This document shows, in pieces, positions 27,780-37,348 of a DNA stretch of 64,000 nt. The notes beneath the pieces are model-generated. The model ran no database searches and was not told the origin of the DNA. It saw only the letters and a list, made by a program, of their open reading frames with translations. The stretch's first letter is position 1. The number at the start of each line of letters is the position of its first letter. The stretch is taken from contig NZ_JBNIEU010000001.1 in assembly GCF_049985285.1 (NCBI RefSeq), positions 310,001 to 374,000 on the forward strand, written 5' to 3'. Made by a program: the position numbers and the translations under genes. This stretch comes from Aestuariirhabdus sp049985285 (GTDB lineage Bacteria > Pseudomonadota > Gammaproteobacteria > Pseudomonadales > Aestuariirhabdaceae).

Positions 27780-28499
27780 TTAATCATTAAGTTGAAGGTG
27801 GATGCGTCGGTTGCGCCTGCCCTTGTTCTCGATTTTGCTGATAGTGACCTCGCCGATCTCGGAGGTATTGCCAACGTGGGTGCCACCACAGGGCTGGTAA
27901 TCCACCCCGGCAATTCTCAGCATGCGAATACGGCCCGCTCCTCGCGGAGGCTGAACCGACATGGTTCGCACCAGATCGGGGTTGGCATCGAGCTCTGCAT
28001 CGGTGATCCACTCGCTGGTGACTTCGATGCCCTGCTCCACCAGGCGGTTGATCGCCTCCGTGAGCTGAACCTTGTCCACCGTCGCATCACCGAGGTCGAA
28101 ATCGAGCCGGCTTTTGTCCACCCCCACCGAGCCTCCCGTCACGCCCCGCGGCACCAGCGAGCAGAGCAGGTGCAGCGCCGTATGCATACGCATCAGACGG
28201 TGGCGGCGCGCCCAGTCCAGATGCTGTGTTATCGAGTCACCCACCCTGAGGCCGTGGTCATGGGCTTCCAGTTGATGCCATATTTCACCCGGCGCTTCCG
28301 CCTTAACCGTGTCCACCACCCTTAGGGACGAGCCATTGCTGGTAATCCAATGCCCCTGATCGCCAGGCTGCCCGCCCCCCGCAGGGTAAAACAGGGTCTG
28401 GTCTAGCATCACCCGATCCCCATCGACCCGGATGACCTCTGCGCCCAGGGTCTGCGCGGTAGGGGTGGCGTAAAAAGCTGCCTGCAATGCTGTACTCAT
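27780..28499 (-). CDS. AlaX-type alanyl-tRNA editing protein
   Basis: This 239-residue free-standing editing protein removes mischarged Ser or Gly from tRNA-Ala. It has the AlaX N-terminal part (LFYPAGGGQPGDQG), the metal-binding HTALH motif (HxxxH) in MRMHTALHLL and the second zinc motif CGGTHV. The length fits the mid-size AlaX-M class. It starts at 28499 after AAGGAGCAG. It is divergent from a MocR-type gene and upstream of a LysE exporter, which suggests that all three respond to an amino acid. Confidence 0.92.
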   Translation of the reverse strand: MSTALQAAFYATPTAQTLGAEVIRVDGDRVMLDQTLFYPAGGGQPGDQGHWITSNGSSLRVVDTVKAEAPGEIWHQLEAHDHGLRVGDSITQHLDWARRHRLMRMHTALHLLCSLVPRGVTGGSVGVDKSRLDFDLGDATVDKVQLTEAINRLVEQGIEVTSEWITDAELDANPDLVRTMSVQPPRGAGRIRMLRIAGVDYQPCGGTHVGNTSEIGEVTISKIENKGRRNRRIHLQLND

Positions 28500-28521
28500 A
28501 ATCTGTCTGCTCCTTGCTAAT

Positions 28522-28533
28522 TGTATGCATACA
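28522..28533. promoter_or_regulatory. Perfect 12-bp palindrome, possible MocR operator
   Basis: TGTATGCATACA lies 23 bp upstream of the AlaX start codon, in the space between AlaX and the MocR gene, among AT-rich promoter-like sequence. GntR-type winged helices often bind GT...AC dyads of this kind. Binding by the neighbour is inference. Confidence 0.45.
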
Positions 28534-28622
28534 CTTATAATTGTTTTGTCGCTTCGTAATTACAATTCGATATTTGTCATCATATTTTGTTTCTATAATC
28601 GGTCAAGGAATTTATTGTCACC

Positions 28623-30020
28623 ATGACAATATGGCTTAATGAGATAGCAGAACGAACCGGGCCACGCTACGTGGCGCTTGCCGACAGCATTGCCAACGCC
28701 ATCGACAGAGGAGACCTGCAACCGGGAGATCGACTGCCGACCCATCGCGCACTGGCAGACGCGCTCGGCGTCACTATAGGCACCGTCACTCGCGGCTACC
28801 AGGAAGCGGAGCGACGCCAGCTGGTGAGCGCCCGGGTAGGCAGTGGCACCTTTATCCGAGACCGTAACGTCGAGCACGCGATGCATGGCTTCGGGATTAT
28901 CGACCCGCAATCCGGCGGTGCTATCGATCTCGGGCTCAGCCTCAGCCTCAACGGCCCCCAAACCCAGCTAATGGCCGATAGCCTGCAACAGCTATCCGCG
29001 GAACCCTCAACCCTGCAAGCCCTGCTGAGCTACCAGAACGAACAGGGTATGGCGCACCAGCGTAATCGTTTTGCCACATGGCTGGGTGAAGCCGGCGTGG
29101 ACAGTGACCCCGAGAGATTGCTGCTGTGTTGTGGCGGTCAACATGCGATCAGCATCGCCCTGCAAACCATCTGTCGACCCGGAGACCTGGTTCTATCAGA
29201 AGGGCTCACCTATCCCGGTTTTAGCGCGGCAGCGCGGCTGGCGCAGCTGCGTCATGTCGGCCTACCCATGGATTCCGAGGGGATCGATGCGGGAGCCTTT
29301 GAGGGCCTTTGTCGCCAGCAGAAACCCCGCGCACTCTACTGCATGCCCGCACTGCACAACCCCACAACCATTGAAACCTCCCAGGAACGAAGGCAGCAAA
29401 TTGTCGAGATCGCCCGACGTTACGATGTGCTGCTTCTGGAGGATGACATCCAGTTCAACGCGACACCCGAGCGCCACACACCATTAGCAACAATGGCACC
29501 GGAGCAGGTGTTTTATATTGGCGGGGTAGCAAAAGTGATGGCGGGGGGCTTGCGCGTCGGCTTGCTGCAGGTACCCCAAAACTGGGTAGCGGAAACGGCC
29601 CATACTCTGCGCGCCAACTGCTGGATGGCTCCACCGCTAATGGCTGAGCTGGTATGCCGATGGATAGGTGAAGGCAGCGACAAGCAACTACACCGCTGGC
29701 AATGCCAGGAGGCCATTGCGCGCCAGGCCCTGGTCGATGAGATGTTAGGGGACTACGCCATCGCTCATCCGCCGCAGGGGTACAATGTGTGGCTGGAACT
29801 CCCTCCCCAGTGGCGTGCACAGGCTTTCGTGGAGCAGGCTGAACGCAATGGAGTGCTGGTGAAAACGGCCGAAACCTTCGCCGTCGGTAGTTTTCACGCG
29901 CCCCAGGCGATTCGGTTCTGCATCAGCCCCGTTGCAGACCGCGAAACCCTGCGGCGGGGGCTGGAAAAAATTCGCCTCACGCTGGAGTCTACCCCGCCGA
30001 TAGACCGGCCGGTTATGTAA
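28623..30020 (+). CDS. MocR-family (GntR HTH plus aminotransferase-like) regulator
   Basis: This 465-residue regulator joins a GntR winged helix (YVALADSIANAIDRGDLQPGDRLPTHRALADALGVTIGTVTRGYQEAERRQLV, residues about 16-70) to a fold-type I aminotransferase domain that binds PLP. The expected Schiff-base Lys is present in GGVAKVMAGGLRVGLL. MocR proteins sense amino acids or PLP-linked metabolites and usually control a neighbouring gene. Here AlaX and LysE are transcribed away from it, with a palindrome in the shared space. Confidence 0.92.
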   Translation: MTIWLNEIAERTGPRYVALADSIANAIDRGDLQPGDRLPTHRALADALGVTIGTVTRGYQEAERRQLVSARVGSGTFIRDRNVEHAMHGFGIIDPQSGGAIDLGLSLSLNGPQTQLMADSLQQLSAEPSTLQALLSYQNEQGMAHQRNRFATWLGEAGVDSDPERLLLCCGGQHAISIALQTICRPGDLVLSEGLTYPGFSAAARLAQLRHVGLPMDSEGIDAGAFEGLCRQQKPRALYCMPALHNPTTIETSQERRQQIVEIARRYDVLLLEDDIQFNATPERHTPLATMAPEQVFYIGGVAKVMAGGLRVGLLQVPQNWVAETAHTLRANCWMAPPLMAELVCRWIGEGSDKQLHRWQCQEAIARQALVDEMLGDYAIAHPPQGYNVWLELPPQWRAQAFVEQAERNGVLVKTAETFAVGSFHAPQAIRFCISPVADRETLRRGLEKIRLTLESTPPIDRPVM

Positions 30021-30028
30021 AACGGACG

Positions 30029-31975
30029 CTATAACGGACTGTGCTGGTAGACCTCATAAGTAGCGCGGCGCTGCTTGGCCATATACATCGCCCGATCGGC
30101 CAGATGGATGAGCTCTTCGGGCAGCTCGCTGTGTTCGGGGCAAAGACTGATACCCACACTGACCCCTAGATAATCGATATGGTTACCGTCTACCATATAG
30201 GGCTGGCGAATAGAATCGACCAGTTTCTCGGCAACCACTTCAAAATGCTTGGTGTCCCCACGCTGCAGCAACACCACAAACTCATCACCGCCAACTCGGG
30301 CTATAAAATCGTTTTCCCGCATGCTCGCCAGCAAGCGATGAGCAATCTGTTGTAACAACTGATCACCTGCCTGATGCCCAAGGGTGTCATTCACCCGTTT
30401 GAAATGATCCAGATCGAGGTACAGCACCCCTAGGGTAACCGGCCGATAATGCCGCTGTCGCAAAAGATCTTCGATCTCATTCCCCAGTGCCTTGCGATTA
30501 AACAAGCCGGTCAAGGGATCGTGATACGCCATATGGGACAGCTCCATATGTTCCTGTTGACGGTGGGTTACGTCCCGCACAACACTGCGAACTCCTTTAA
30601 CTTTTCCCTTGCCGGATAATATGGCCGATGCACTCACCTCAATAAAAAGCACCTCCCCATTAGAGCGTGAAATCTCTAAAACTTCGCGGCTGGTCACCGC
30701 CGGATCCCTGGCAACCCATTGTAAATACCCTGAAATCAACTTACTTACAGCAGCTGGCATCAGCGCATTATAGTGAGCACCTATCAGATTTTCGCGTTCA
30801 ACACCCAACATGCGCGCCATGGACAGATTGGCGACTCGAACATGGCCTTCCAGATCCAGCTCGACAAAACCATCGATAAGCTGGTCCATTAACACCTGTT
30901 GACGCTCAAAACCGGTGCGCAAACGCTCTACCGTCCAGGAGAAATCGCGAGCCAATTGGGCCAGCTCATCCTGCCCGGGGAGCTCTACAATTTCAGCCGA
31001 CGCGTCGACGCCAATATGGTGTACGCTTGCCTGTAGCTTGCGTAAACGGGCAAGCGGACCCTGATTGATAATCAGGGTCAACAGCACCATGACGCTCGAA
31101 ACCACCGTCAGTATCACCCACTGAAAGCGCTCCAGGGCGTATGCCCCTTCCGCCATAATAGAAAGCTCACGACTGATTCGAACCAGCAGGGGTTTGGCCG
31201 TAATATCCTCCAACCTATAGCTCAGCGACCCCTGACCTTCCCCCTCTACTACACGGTACTGCGCCTCTTCTGCGTCTAGTGCGGCTAGCTGTTCTATATT
31301 TGCTGCACTCATTAGCGGATGGGAGTCCCATACCAACTCAAACGGAGTGCCTACGAGGCGCTCAGTCTCCTGCAGTACCGACCGGTCCAGAAAGCGCAAG
31401 ACCAGTAACACACCGTTGCTGGCAGAGTTCTGGTTAGAGTCGGTGACCGGCTCTGCAGCCAGGGCAACCAGTAAACCGTCTACCGCTAGCAATCCACTTA
31501 TAGCGCGAGGCTTACCCTCCTCAAAAAACAAAGCCCCACTCTTTAAGTAGCGCAAGAGAGAGACCGGGAGGGGACGTAGAGACATCTTTTCCAGGTCGAT
31601 GTTAATACTGTGGACTACCCGGCCACTTAGGTCCAAATAGATAAGTCCGTTTACGTCGAGGTTAGCGAGGGAGTTAATTTCAAGGTTATCTTCAATATAA
31701 GCGTCATTTTTACCGGCGATAAACTCGTAGGTATCATCCCATTGCGCCCAGTCCAGCGCCGTCGAGCGCACGCTATTAACCCGCAGCGCAAGCGAGCTGT
31801 CCAGGGCATCCCGGTCTGATTTCAGGCGCTGTTTTTCCAGGCTCACAAAACTTGGAAAGATCAGCTCATGGGCGAAATGGTGCGACAGTGGTAACAGCAG
31901 CGCAAGCGCAAGCGCCATCACCAAAAGTAGGCGACTACGCAAGGAGAGAGATAAGAATAAGCCGCCCTGAGTCAT
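30029..31975 (-). CDS. Membrane sensor diguanylate cyclase (CHASE4-like, PAS, GGDEF)
   Basis: This 648-residue inner-membrane protein is predicted to make cyclic di-GMP. It has a first transmembrane helix (about 12-32), a ~240-residue extracytoplasmic domain whose DALDSSLALRVNSVRSTALDWAQWDDTYEF segment resembles CHASE4, a second helix (about 285-308), a HAMP-like linker, a PAS domain (about 360-470) and a C-terminal GGDEF domain (DPLTGLFNRKAL, RVGGDEFVVLL). RENDF gives the RxxD inhibitory site five residues before GGDEF. The cyclase looks catalytically intact. The signal is unknown. Confidence 0.93.
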   Translation of the reverse strand: MTQGGLFLSLSLRSRLLLVMALALALLLPLSHHFAHELIFPSFVSLEKQRLKSDRDALDSSLALRVNSVRSTALDWAQWDDTYEFIAGKNDAYIEDNLEINSLANLDVNGLIYLDLSGRVVHSINIDLEKMSLRPLPVSLLRYLKSGALFFEEGKPRAISGLLAVDGLLVALAAEPVTDSNQNSASNGVLLVLRFLDRSVLQETERLVGTPFELVWDSHPLMSAANIEQLAALDAEEAQYRVVEGEGQGSLSYRLEDITAKPLLVRISRELSIMAEGAYALERFQWVILTVVSSVMVLLTLIINQGPLARLRKLQASVHHIGVDASAEIVELPGQDELAQLARDFSWTVERLRTGFERQQVLMDQLIDGFVELDLEGHVRVANLSMARMLGVERENLIGAHYNALMPAAVSKLISGYLQWVARDPAVTSREVLEISRSNGEVLFIEVSASAILSGKGKVKGVRSVVRDVTHRQQEHMELSHMAYHDPLTGLFNRKALGNEIEDLLRQRHYRPVTLGVLYLDLDHFKRVNDTLGHQAGDQLLQQIAHRLLASMRENDFIARVGGDEFVVLLQRGDTKHFEVVAEKLVDSIRQPYMVDGNHIDYLGVSVGISLCPEHSELPEELIHLADRAMYMAKQRRATYEVYQHSPL

Positions 31976-32209
31976 AGCTTTATCCTAGTGCACAACGGAA
32001 GCGGCTACCAGCGTGTCCGACATAAAGATAGTCGGTTATCGATACCCATCCCGGCAGCAGAAGGTCATCCCGGTACAGGAGGAGAAAAGTCTACGGGACT
32101 GAGTCAAACCCGAGCAAATACGGATGGCGCAGTGGTTACCGATAACTCTGATAACCGACGGCGCTTGCGCGCCGCCGATCGACCAGGTTTGTGACACCGC
32201 CTACCGATT

Positions 32210-32911
32210 TTATCCGCCTAGATAGGCCTTACGCACCGCTTCGTTAGTAAGCAGCGCATCGCCGGTATCTTCCAAAACGATACGACCGTTCTCCAGTACG
32301 TATCCGCGATCCGCGAGTCGCAGCGCCTGATTAGCATTTTGCTCCACCAGAAATATGGTCATCCCCTCGCTACGCAGCTGTTCGATGATGTCAAAGATCT
32401 GCTGAATGATCAGCGGCGCCAATCCCAGTGAGGGCTCATCAAGGAACAATAGTTTGGGTCGACTCATCATCGCACGACCGATGGCCAGCATCTGCTGCTC
32501 GCCACCGGACATTGTTCCACTACGCTGGTTTTCACGCTCCTTAAGGCGCGGAAACAACTGGTAAACGTGCTCCAGCGTTTTGTCGAACTCCGACTGCTCG
32601 GTAAAGAACCCACCCATGTGCAGGTTCTCCTCTACCGTTAATCGAGAAAACACCCTGCGCCCCTCAGGCACTACCGCAATTCCTGTGCGCATAATATCGG
32701 ATGTCTTTTTTTGTGAGATATCCTCACCCATAAATTCGATACTACCACTTCCGAGGCGAGGATCGCCGCAAGCGGTCATCAAAAGCGTACTCTTTCCCGC
32801 TCCGTTGGCGCCAATCAAGGAGACAATTTCGCCCTCGTTAACCTGAACCGACACATCGTGGAGCGCCTGAATCTTACCGTAGTAAGTCGATACATTTTTT
32901 AACGTCAGCAT
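32210..32911 (-). CDS. livF: Branched-chain amino-acid ABC transporter ATPase LivF
   Basis: This is one of two cytoplasmic ATPases of the Liv uptake system. From the ATG at 32911 it has 233 residues, with Walker A GANGAGKS, signature MSGGEQQMLAIGRAMM and Walker B LLFLDEPSLGLAP. A longer in-frame extension to 33013 lies inside livG and is discarded. It is the last gene of the liv operon; a GC-rich hairpin (CGGCGC-TTGC-GCGCCG, about 32158-32173) downstream may end the transcript but lacks a clear T-run. Confidence 0.95.
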   Translation of the reverse strand: MLTLKNVSTYYGKIQALHDVSVQVNEGEIVSLIGANGAGKSTLLMTACGDPRLGSGSIEFMGEDISQKKTSDIMRTGIAVVPEGRRVFSRLTVEENLHMGGFFTEQSEFDKTLEHVYQLFPRLKERENQRSGTMSGGEQQMLAIGRAMMSRPKLLFLDEPSLGLAPLIIQQIFDIIEQLRSEGMTIFLVEQNANQALRLADRGYVLENGRIVLEDTGDALLTNEAVRKAYLGG

Positions 32912-32915
32912 CTGC

Positions 32916-33683
32916 TTACTCCTCTCCCAGGTACGCTTTGACCACATCAGGATTATTGAGAATCTCCTGCGGTGTACCGGTCGCCAGCGGGCGCCCCTGG
33001 TTGACCACAACAATATTGTCGGAGATACCCATCACCAGTTTCATATCGTGCTCGATCAAGAGAATGGATATACCGTCCCTGTCCCGTAGACTCACGATCA
33101 GTTCGTCCAGCTCTTTGGTCTCGTTAGGGTTCAATCCGGCGGCAGGCTCGTCCAGCATCAACAGATCAGGAGCTGCTACCATGCACCGGGCAATTTCGAG
33201 GCGCCGCTGCTGACCATAGGCAAGGTTACCCGCTTCACGATTGGCAAACTCGGTGAGATTGACCCTGTCCAGCCAATGGGCCGCACGGTCCATCGCTTCA
33301 GACTCGGCACGCCGATAGCCCGGGGTCTTAAACAGCCCGGCGAGCAAACCGGTTTTAAGATGGCGGTGCTGGGCAACCAGCAGGTTTTCAATAACGGTCA
33401 TCTCCTTAAACAGGCGCACATGCTGAAAGGTACGAATAATACCCAGGCTCGAGATCTTGTGCCCTGGCAGCCCGTGAATAGGCTGGCCCCTGTATAAAAT
33501 CTCGCCTGATGTGGGCTTATAAAACCCGGTCAGACAGTTAAACACCGTTGTCTTGCCCGCGCCATTGGGGCCAATAACCGAAACAATCTCACGTTCATTT
33601 ACCGTTAGCGCCACACCATCAACCGCCAACAGCCCACCAAAGCGCATGCTCAGCCCGGTGGCTTTTAACAATGCATTACTCAT
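32916..33683 (-). CDS. livG: Branched-chain amino-acid ABC transporter ATPase LivG
   Basis: This is the second ATPase of the Liv system, 255 residues, with Walker A GPNGAGKT, signature LAYGQQRRLEIARCM, Walker B LLMLDEPAAGLNP and the LivG-type C-terminus RPLATGTPQEILNNPDVVKAYLGEE. Its start overlaps the livM stop (ATGA), and livF follows after 4 bp. Confidence 0.96.
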   Translation of the reverse strand: MSNALLKATGLSMRFGGLLAVDGVALTVNEREIVSVIGPNGAGKTTVFNCLTGFYKPTSGEILYRGQPIHGLPGHKISSLGIIRTFQHVRLFKEMTVIENLLVAQHRHLKTGLLAGLFKTPGYRRAESEAMDRAAHWLDRVNLTEFANREAGNLAYGQQRRLEIARCMVAAPDLLMLDEPAAGLNPNETKELDELIVSLRDRDGISILLIEHDMKLVMGISDNIVVVNQGRPLATGTPQEILNNPDVVKAYLGEE

Positions 33684-34948
33684 TGGCTACGCAGCTCCAT
33701 ATGGGGACGTTTCATCGGCAGCAGGCCTTGCGGACGCCACACCATCATAAACACCATCATAAGACCGAACATCAGCATCCGGTACTCCTGGAACTCCCGC
33801 GCCAACTCGGGCAACACGGTCATAACTATTGCTGCCAGTATTACCCCCATCTGGGACCCCATTCCGCCAAGCACGACAATCGCCAAAATGATCGCCGACT
33901 CGATAAAGATAAAGGATTCGGGGCTGATAAAACCCTGACGCGCGGCGAAGAAGGAACCAGCAAAACCGGCAAAGGCCGCACCAATGGTAAAGGCAGTCAG
34001 CTTGATCACGGTCGGGTTAAGCCCCAACGAACGGCAAGCGATCTCATCCTCACGCAGCGCTTCCCAGGCCCGCCCAATCGGCATCCGCAACAGGCGATTG
34101 ATTACAAACAGGGTCAGAATCACCAGCAATACCGCCAGGATATAAAGGAAGATCACCTTATAGGTGCCGCTGTAGGAGAGACCGAAGAAATCGTGAAACA
34201 GGCCACTGCCACCGTCTTTCAGCTTACGGTTAAACTCAAGGCCAAACAGGGTCGGCTTGGCGATCTGGCTGATACCGTTGGGCCCCCCCGTGAGCTCCGT
34301 CCAGTTATTGAGCAAAATACGGATGATCTCACCAAAGCCCAGAGTCACGATCGCCAGGTAATCTCCCCGCAATCGCAACACGGGAAAACCCAGGATAAAG
34401 CCAAAAAACGCCGCCATCAGACCGGCAATCGGCAGACACACCCAGAACGAGAGCCCAAAGTAGGTGGAGAGCAAAGCGTAGGTATAGGCCCCCACTGCGT
34501 AGAAACCGACGTAGCCCAGGTCCAGTAACCCCGCCAGGCCAACCACAATATTGAGGCCCAGCCCCAGCATCACGTAGATCAGGGTCAGTGTCGCCAGATC
34601 GATGGCACCACGGGAAGCATAAAACGGCCAGATCATCAGTGCCGCCAAGCCAAAGGCGATCAAAAGATTTTTAAGCTTGGGGTTAGCGCTCAGATCCGGT
34701 AATTTTGGCAATCCGGGTACGGCCTCTTTAGCCGCGCCAACGCCCGACATAATCGGCTGGCGAAACAGCTGAAACAGGAACACGATCACGGCGGCTGTCG
34801 CTACATAACTTAGGTTTTCAGGATTCTCTACCTTGATGACCAGGCCCGTGCCTTCGTTTACCAGGTTCAATCCCATCAGCATACCGGACAGAATCAGCAA
34901 CACGATGGTTGCGATCACGGCATTAAAAAGGTTGTGTTTCTGGATCAT
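33680..34948 (-). CDS. livM: Branched-chain amino-acid ABC transporter permease LivM
   Basis: This is an inner-membrane permease subunit of 422 residues with about ten helices. It has the LivM landmarks LGLNIVVGLAGLLDLGYVGFYAVGAYTYALL and LRLRGDYLAIVTLGFGEIIRILLNNW, and the cytoplasmic EAA-like loop IGRAWEALREDEIACRSLGLNP that meets the ATPases. Starts and stops overlap with livH and livG (ATGA), so the genes are translationally coupled. Confidence 0.96.
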   Translation of the reverse strand: MIQKHNLFNAVIATIVLLILSGMLMGLNLVNEGTGLVIKVENPENLSYVATAAVIVFLFQLFRQPIMSGVGAAKEAVPGLPKLPDLSANPKLKNLLIAFGLAALMIWPFYASRGAIDLATLTLIYVMLGLGLNIVVGLAGLLDLGYVGFYAVGAYTYALLSTYFGLSFWVCLPIAGLMAAFFGFILGFPVLRLRGDYLAIVTLGFGEIIRILLNNWTELTGGPNGISQIAKPTLFGLEFNRKLKDGGSGLFHDFFGLSYSGTYKVIFLYILAVLLVILTLFVINRLLRMPIGRAWEALREDEIACRSLGLNPTVIKLTAFTIGAAFAGFAGSFFAARQGFISPESFIFIESAIILAIVVLGGMGSQMGVILAAIVMTVLPELAREFQEYRMLMFGLMMVFMMVWRPQGLLPMKRPHMELRSQ

Positions 34949-35871
34949 ACTTTTTCAACCTCCGGCTTACCGAGAATACCCGAAGGCAGGAACAGCAATA
35001 CAAACACCAGTAACAGGAAGGCGACAACATCCTTGTATTCGGTACTGAAGTAACCGGCCGTAAAGGCTTCCGACAATCCCAGCAGCAGGCCGCCCAGCAC
35101 TGCACCGGGAATACTTCCGATGCCCCCTAGTACCGCCGCTGTAAAGGCTTTGAGTCCCGCCATAAAGCCCAGGTAAGGGTTGATAACCCCGTAATAGGTT
35201 CCCAGCAATACCCCTGCTACGGCAGCCAGCGCAGCACCAATAATAAAGGTCAGGGCGATGATACGATTGGTGTCGATTCCCAGCAGATTCGCCATGCCAA
35301 GATCCTCGGCACAGGCTCGACAAGCCCTTCCCGTCCGGGATCTGGAGATAAACAGGGTGAGTGCGGTCATGCTGATGAAGGTGACTGCGAAGATAACGAC
35401 CTGCATGTAAGACACCGTGGCCTGAAAGCCGTCGGCTGGCCCGAAGCTCCAGCCGCCAGTGATCAGGCTAGGCATCGCAACATCACGGGAGCCTTGCGCC
35501 ATACGCACCAGGTTTTGCAGAAAAATAGACATACCGATTGCCGAAATCAACGGAATCAGTCGGTTACCGCCCCGCAGGGGACGGTAGGCGACACGTTCAA
35601 TTGTGTAACCATAACTGCTGGTTACAATCATACTGATCAAAAACGCGGCGCACAGTAAGATGGGTAAGCTCTCGATACCTAACATGGCCAATGCGGCCAA
35701 CACAATGAAAGCTATGTAACTGCCGATCATATAGACCTCGCCGTGGGCGAAGTTGATCATACCGATGATGCCATAAACCATGGTGTAGCCGATGGCGATC
35801 AGTGCATAGGTACTGCCGACGGTGAGACCATTGAGCAGCTGTTGCACGAAATAAAGAAGAGACTCAGACAT
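34945..35871 (-). CDS. livH: Branched-chain amino-acid ABC transporter permease LivH
   Basis: This is the second inner-membrane permease, 308 residues from the ATG at 35871, with LLNGLTVGSTYALIAIGYTMVYGIIGMINFAHGEVYMIGSY near the N-terminus and the coupling loop SRTGRACRACAEDLGMANLLGID. A GTG two codons upstream (35877) is a less likely start. It follows livJ after a terminator-like hairpin, which would lower expression of the membrane part relative to the binding protein. Confidence 0.96.
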   Translation of the reverse strand: MSESLLYFVQQLLNGLTVGSTYALIAIGYTMVYGIIGMINFAHGEVYMIGSYIAFIVLAALAMLGIESLPILLCAAFLISMIVTSSYGYTIERVAYRPLRGGNRLIPLISAIGMSIFLQNLVRMAQGSRDVAMPSLITGGWSFGPADGFQATVSYMQVVIFAVTFISMTALTLFISRSRTGRACRACAEDLGMANLLGIDTNRIIALTFIIGAALAAVAGVLLGTYYGVINPYLGFMAGLKAFTAAVLGGIGSIPGAVLGGLLLGLSEAFTAGYFSTEYKDVVAFLLLVFVLLFLPSGILGKPEVEKV

Positions 35872-35888
35872 ATACACTCTCGAATATC

Positions 35889-35923
35889 AAAAAAGCGCCC
35901 CACCGGTTGGTGAAGGGCGCTTT
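35889..35923 (-). terminator. Attenuating terminator between livJ and livH
   Basis: On the minus strand AAAGCGCCC and GGGCGCTTT flank an inner CACC/GGTG pairing, and six T follow (35894-35889). The gene order binding protein, hairpin, then permease is typical of partial termination that keeps the periplasmic receptor in excess. Confidence 0.8.
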
Positions 35924-35939
35924 CCTTACCAACTAACGC

Positions 35940-37046
35940 TTATTTCGCGCTAGATGTACCATCGGCGTGCCACTCGAAGACACCAAAGTCGAATCCTTTC
36001 AGGTCACCTTTAGTGTCCCATTCCAGGGGACCCATTACGGTGTCTACTTTGTTGCTACGCAGGTAATTGGCTACGCCATCACCGTCGGACGCATCACCCA
36101 TACCCTGTACCATAGCCTGTACCGCCGCGTAGGCAGTCCAAACGAATGGCCCAGTAGGATCTTCGCCTTTGGCGCTGATCGCGTCAGCGATCGGCTTGTT
36201 GGCTGGATCCTGGTCGTACTTCTTGGGCAGGGTTACCAGCAGGCCTTCGGACGCAGCACCGGCAATGGCACTGATATCCTTGTTACCCACACCTTCAGGA
36301 CCCATGAACTTGGCGTCCAGGCCTTTTTCAGCAGACTGACGCAGGATCAGGCCCAGCTCAGGGTGGTAGCCGCCGTAGTATACGAAATCGACGTTCTCTT
36401 TCTTCAGCTTACCAATCAACGCCGAGAAGTCCTTGTCGCCGGGAGTTACACCTTCAAAAGCGACAACGGCAACTCCAGCACTTTCCAGACCGCTCTTAAC
36501 GCTGGTGGCGATGCCTTCACCGTACTGCTGCTTGTCATGAATAACAGCAACGCGGGATGGCTTGACCTGGTTGGCGATGTACTTGGCCGCAGTCGGGCCC
36601 TGATCACTGTCGAGGCCAATGGTGCGGAACACCAGCTGATAACCACGGGTGGTGATATCAGGGTTGGTGGACGCTGCAGTGATCATCAGTATGCCTTCAT
36701 CTTCATAGATGTCGGACGCTGGCTGGGTAGAGCTGGAGCACAGGTGCCCAACGACAAACTTAACGCCATCGTTGACGATTTTGTTGGCTACCGCAACCGC
36801 TTGCTTGGGATCACAGGCATCGTCATAGACGACCGCTTCCAACATCTCGCCGTTGACGCCACCGGCTTTGTTGATCATCTCGATCGCCATCTTGGCACCG
36901 GTGAACTGCATGTCACCGTACTGGGCCACAGGACCGGTAACTGGACCGGCCAGTGCGACCTTGATCTCTGCCTGAGCAATGGATGCCCCCATAACAGCGG
37001 CACTAACAGCCACGCCCATCAATGTCTTGCTTAGTGTTTTGATCAT
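35940..37046 (-). CDS. livJ: Branched-chain amino-acid periplasmic binding protein LivJ/LivK
   Basis: This is the periplasmic receptor of the Liv system, 368 residues, with a signal peptide (about 1-26, ending ...SIAQA) and the type I periplasmic fold: IKVALAGPVTGPVAQYGDMQFTGAKMAIE, VVYDDACDPKQAVAVANKIV, GHLCSSSTQPASDIYEDEGILMITAAST. Leu, Ile, Val and perhaps Ala are expected ligands by family. It is first in the livJHMGF operon. Confidence 0.95.
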   Translation of the reverse strand: MIKTLSKTLMGVAVSAAVMGASIAQAEIKVALAGPVTGPVAQYGDMQFTGAKMAIEMINKAGGVNGEMLEAVVYDDACDPKQAVAVANKIVNDGVKFVVGHLCSSSTQPASDIYEDEGILMITAASTNPDITTRGYQLVFRTIGLDSDQGPTAAKYIANQVKPSRVAVIHDKQQYGEGIATSVKSGLESAGVAVVAFEGVTPGDKDFSALIGKLKKENVDFVYYGGYHPELGLILRQSAEKGLDAKFMGPEGVGNKDISAIAGAASEGLLVTLPKKYDQDPANKPIADAISAKGEDPTGPFVWTAYAAVQAMVQGMGDASDGDGVANYLRSNKVDTVMGPLEWDTKGDLKGFDFGVFEWHADGTSSAK

Positions 37047-37348
37047 CGTATTTATCTCGTTATCGTTCTAATTGGTTTTATTCGAGGTCAATGCATAGCG
37101 GACTGTATATTAAGGGATTTGAAACCCAATAGCAGTCCAACACCTCATCTTTTTAAGAGATTTTAAAAAGGATTGGCAGCGCATCTATAACCTGAGCCTA
37201 TATAGCCTGATTTACCAGCCCGATTCAAGGCGCTCCCTCGCGGTAACGCCCCATATAGGGCGTAGAAAGCGGGAATGCGGACCCGATCACCCAAAGTAGA
37301 ACGCCAGCCCCCTGACGGGGGCTGGCGTGTTATTCATCCGACGCAGGG
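37047..37348. other. Intergenic region upstream of livJ
   Basis: This 302-bp space holds the livJ promoter region on the minus strand and the uspA terminator (37301-37328). An AT-rich dyad, CTTTTTAA (37149-37156) and TTAAAAAG (37163-37170), lies about 100 bp before livJ and could be a regulator site. No gene or RNA is recognised in it, and I could not place a convincing -35/-10 pair. Confidence 0.45.
37301..37328 (-). terminator. Strong hairpin after uspA
   Basis: ACGCCAGCCCCC (37301-37312) and GGGGGCTGGCGT (37317-37328) form a perfect 12-bp stem with a TGAC loop, 21 bp beyond the uspA stop. On the minus strand TTCTACTTT follows, a weak T-rich tail. Confidence 0.7.
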
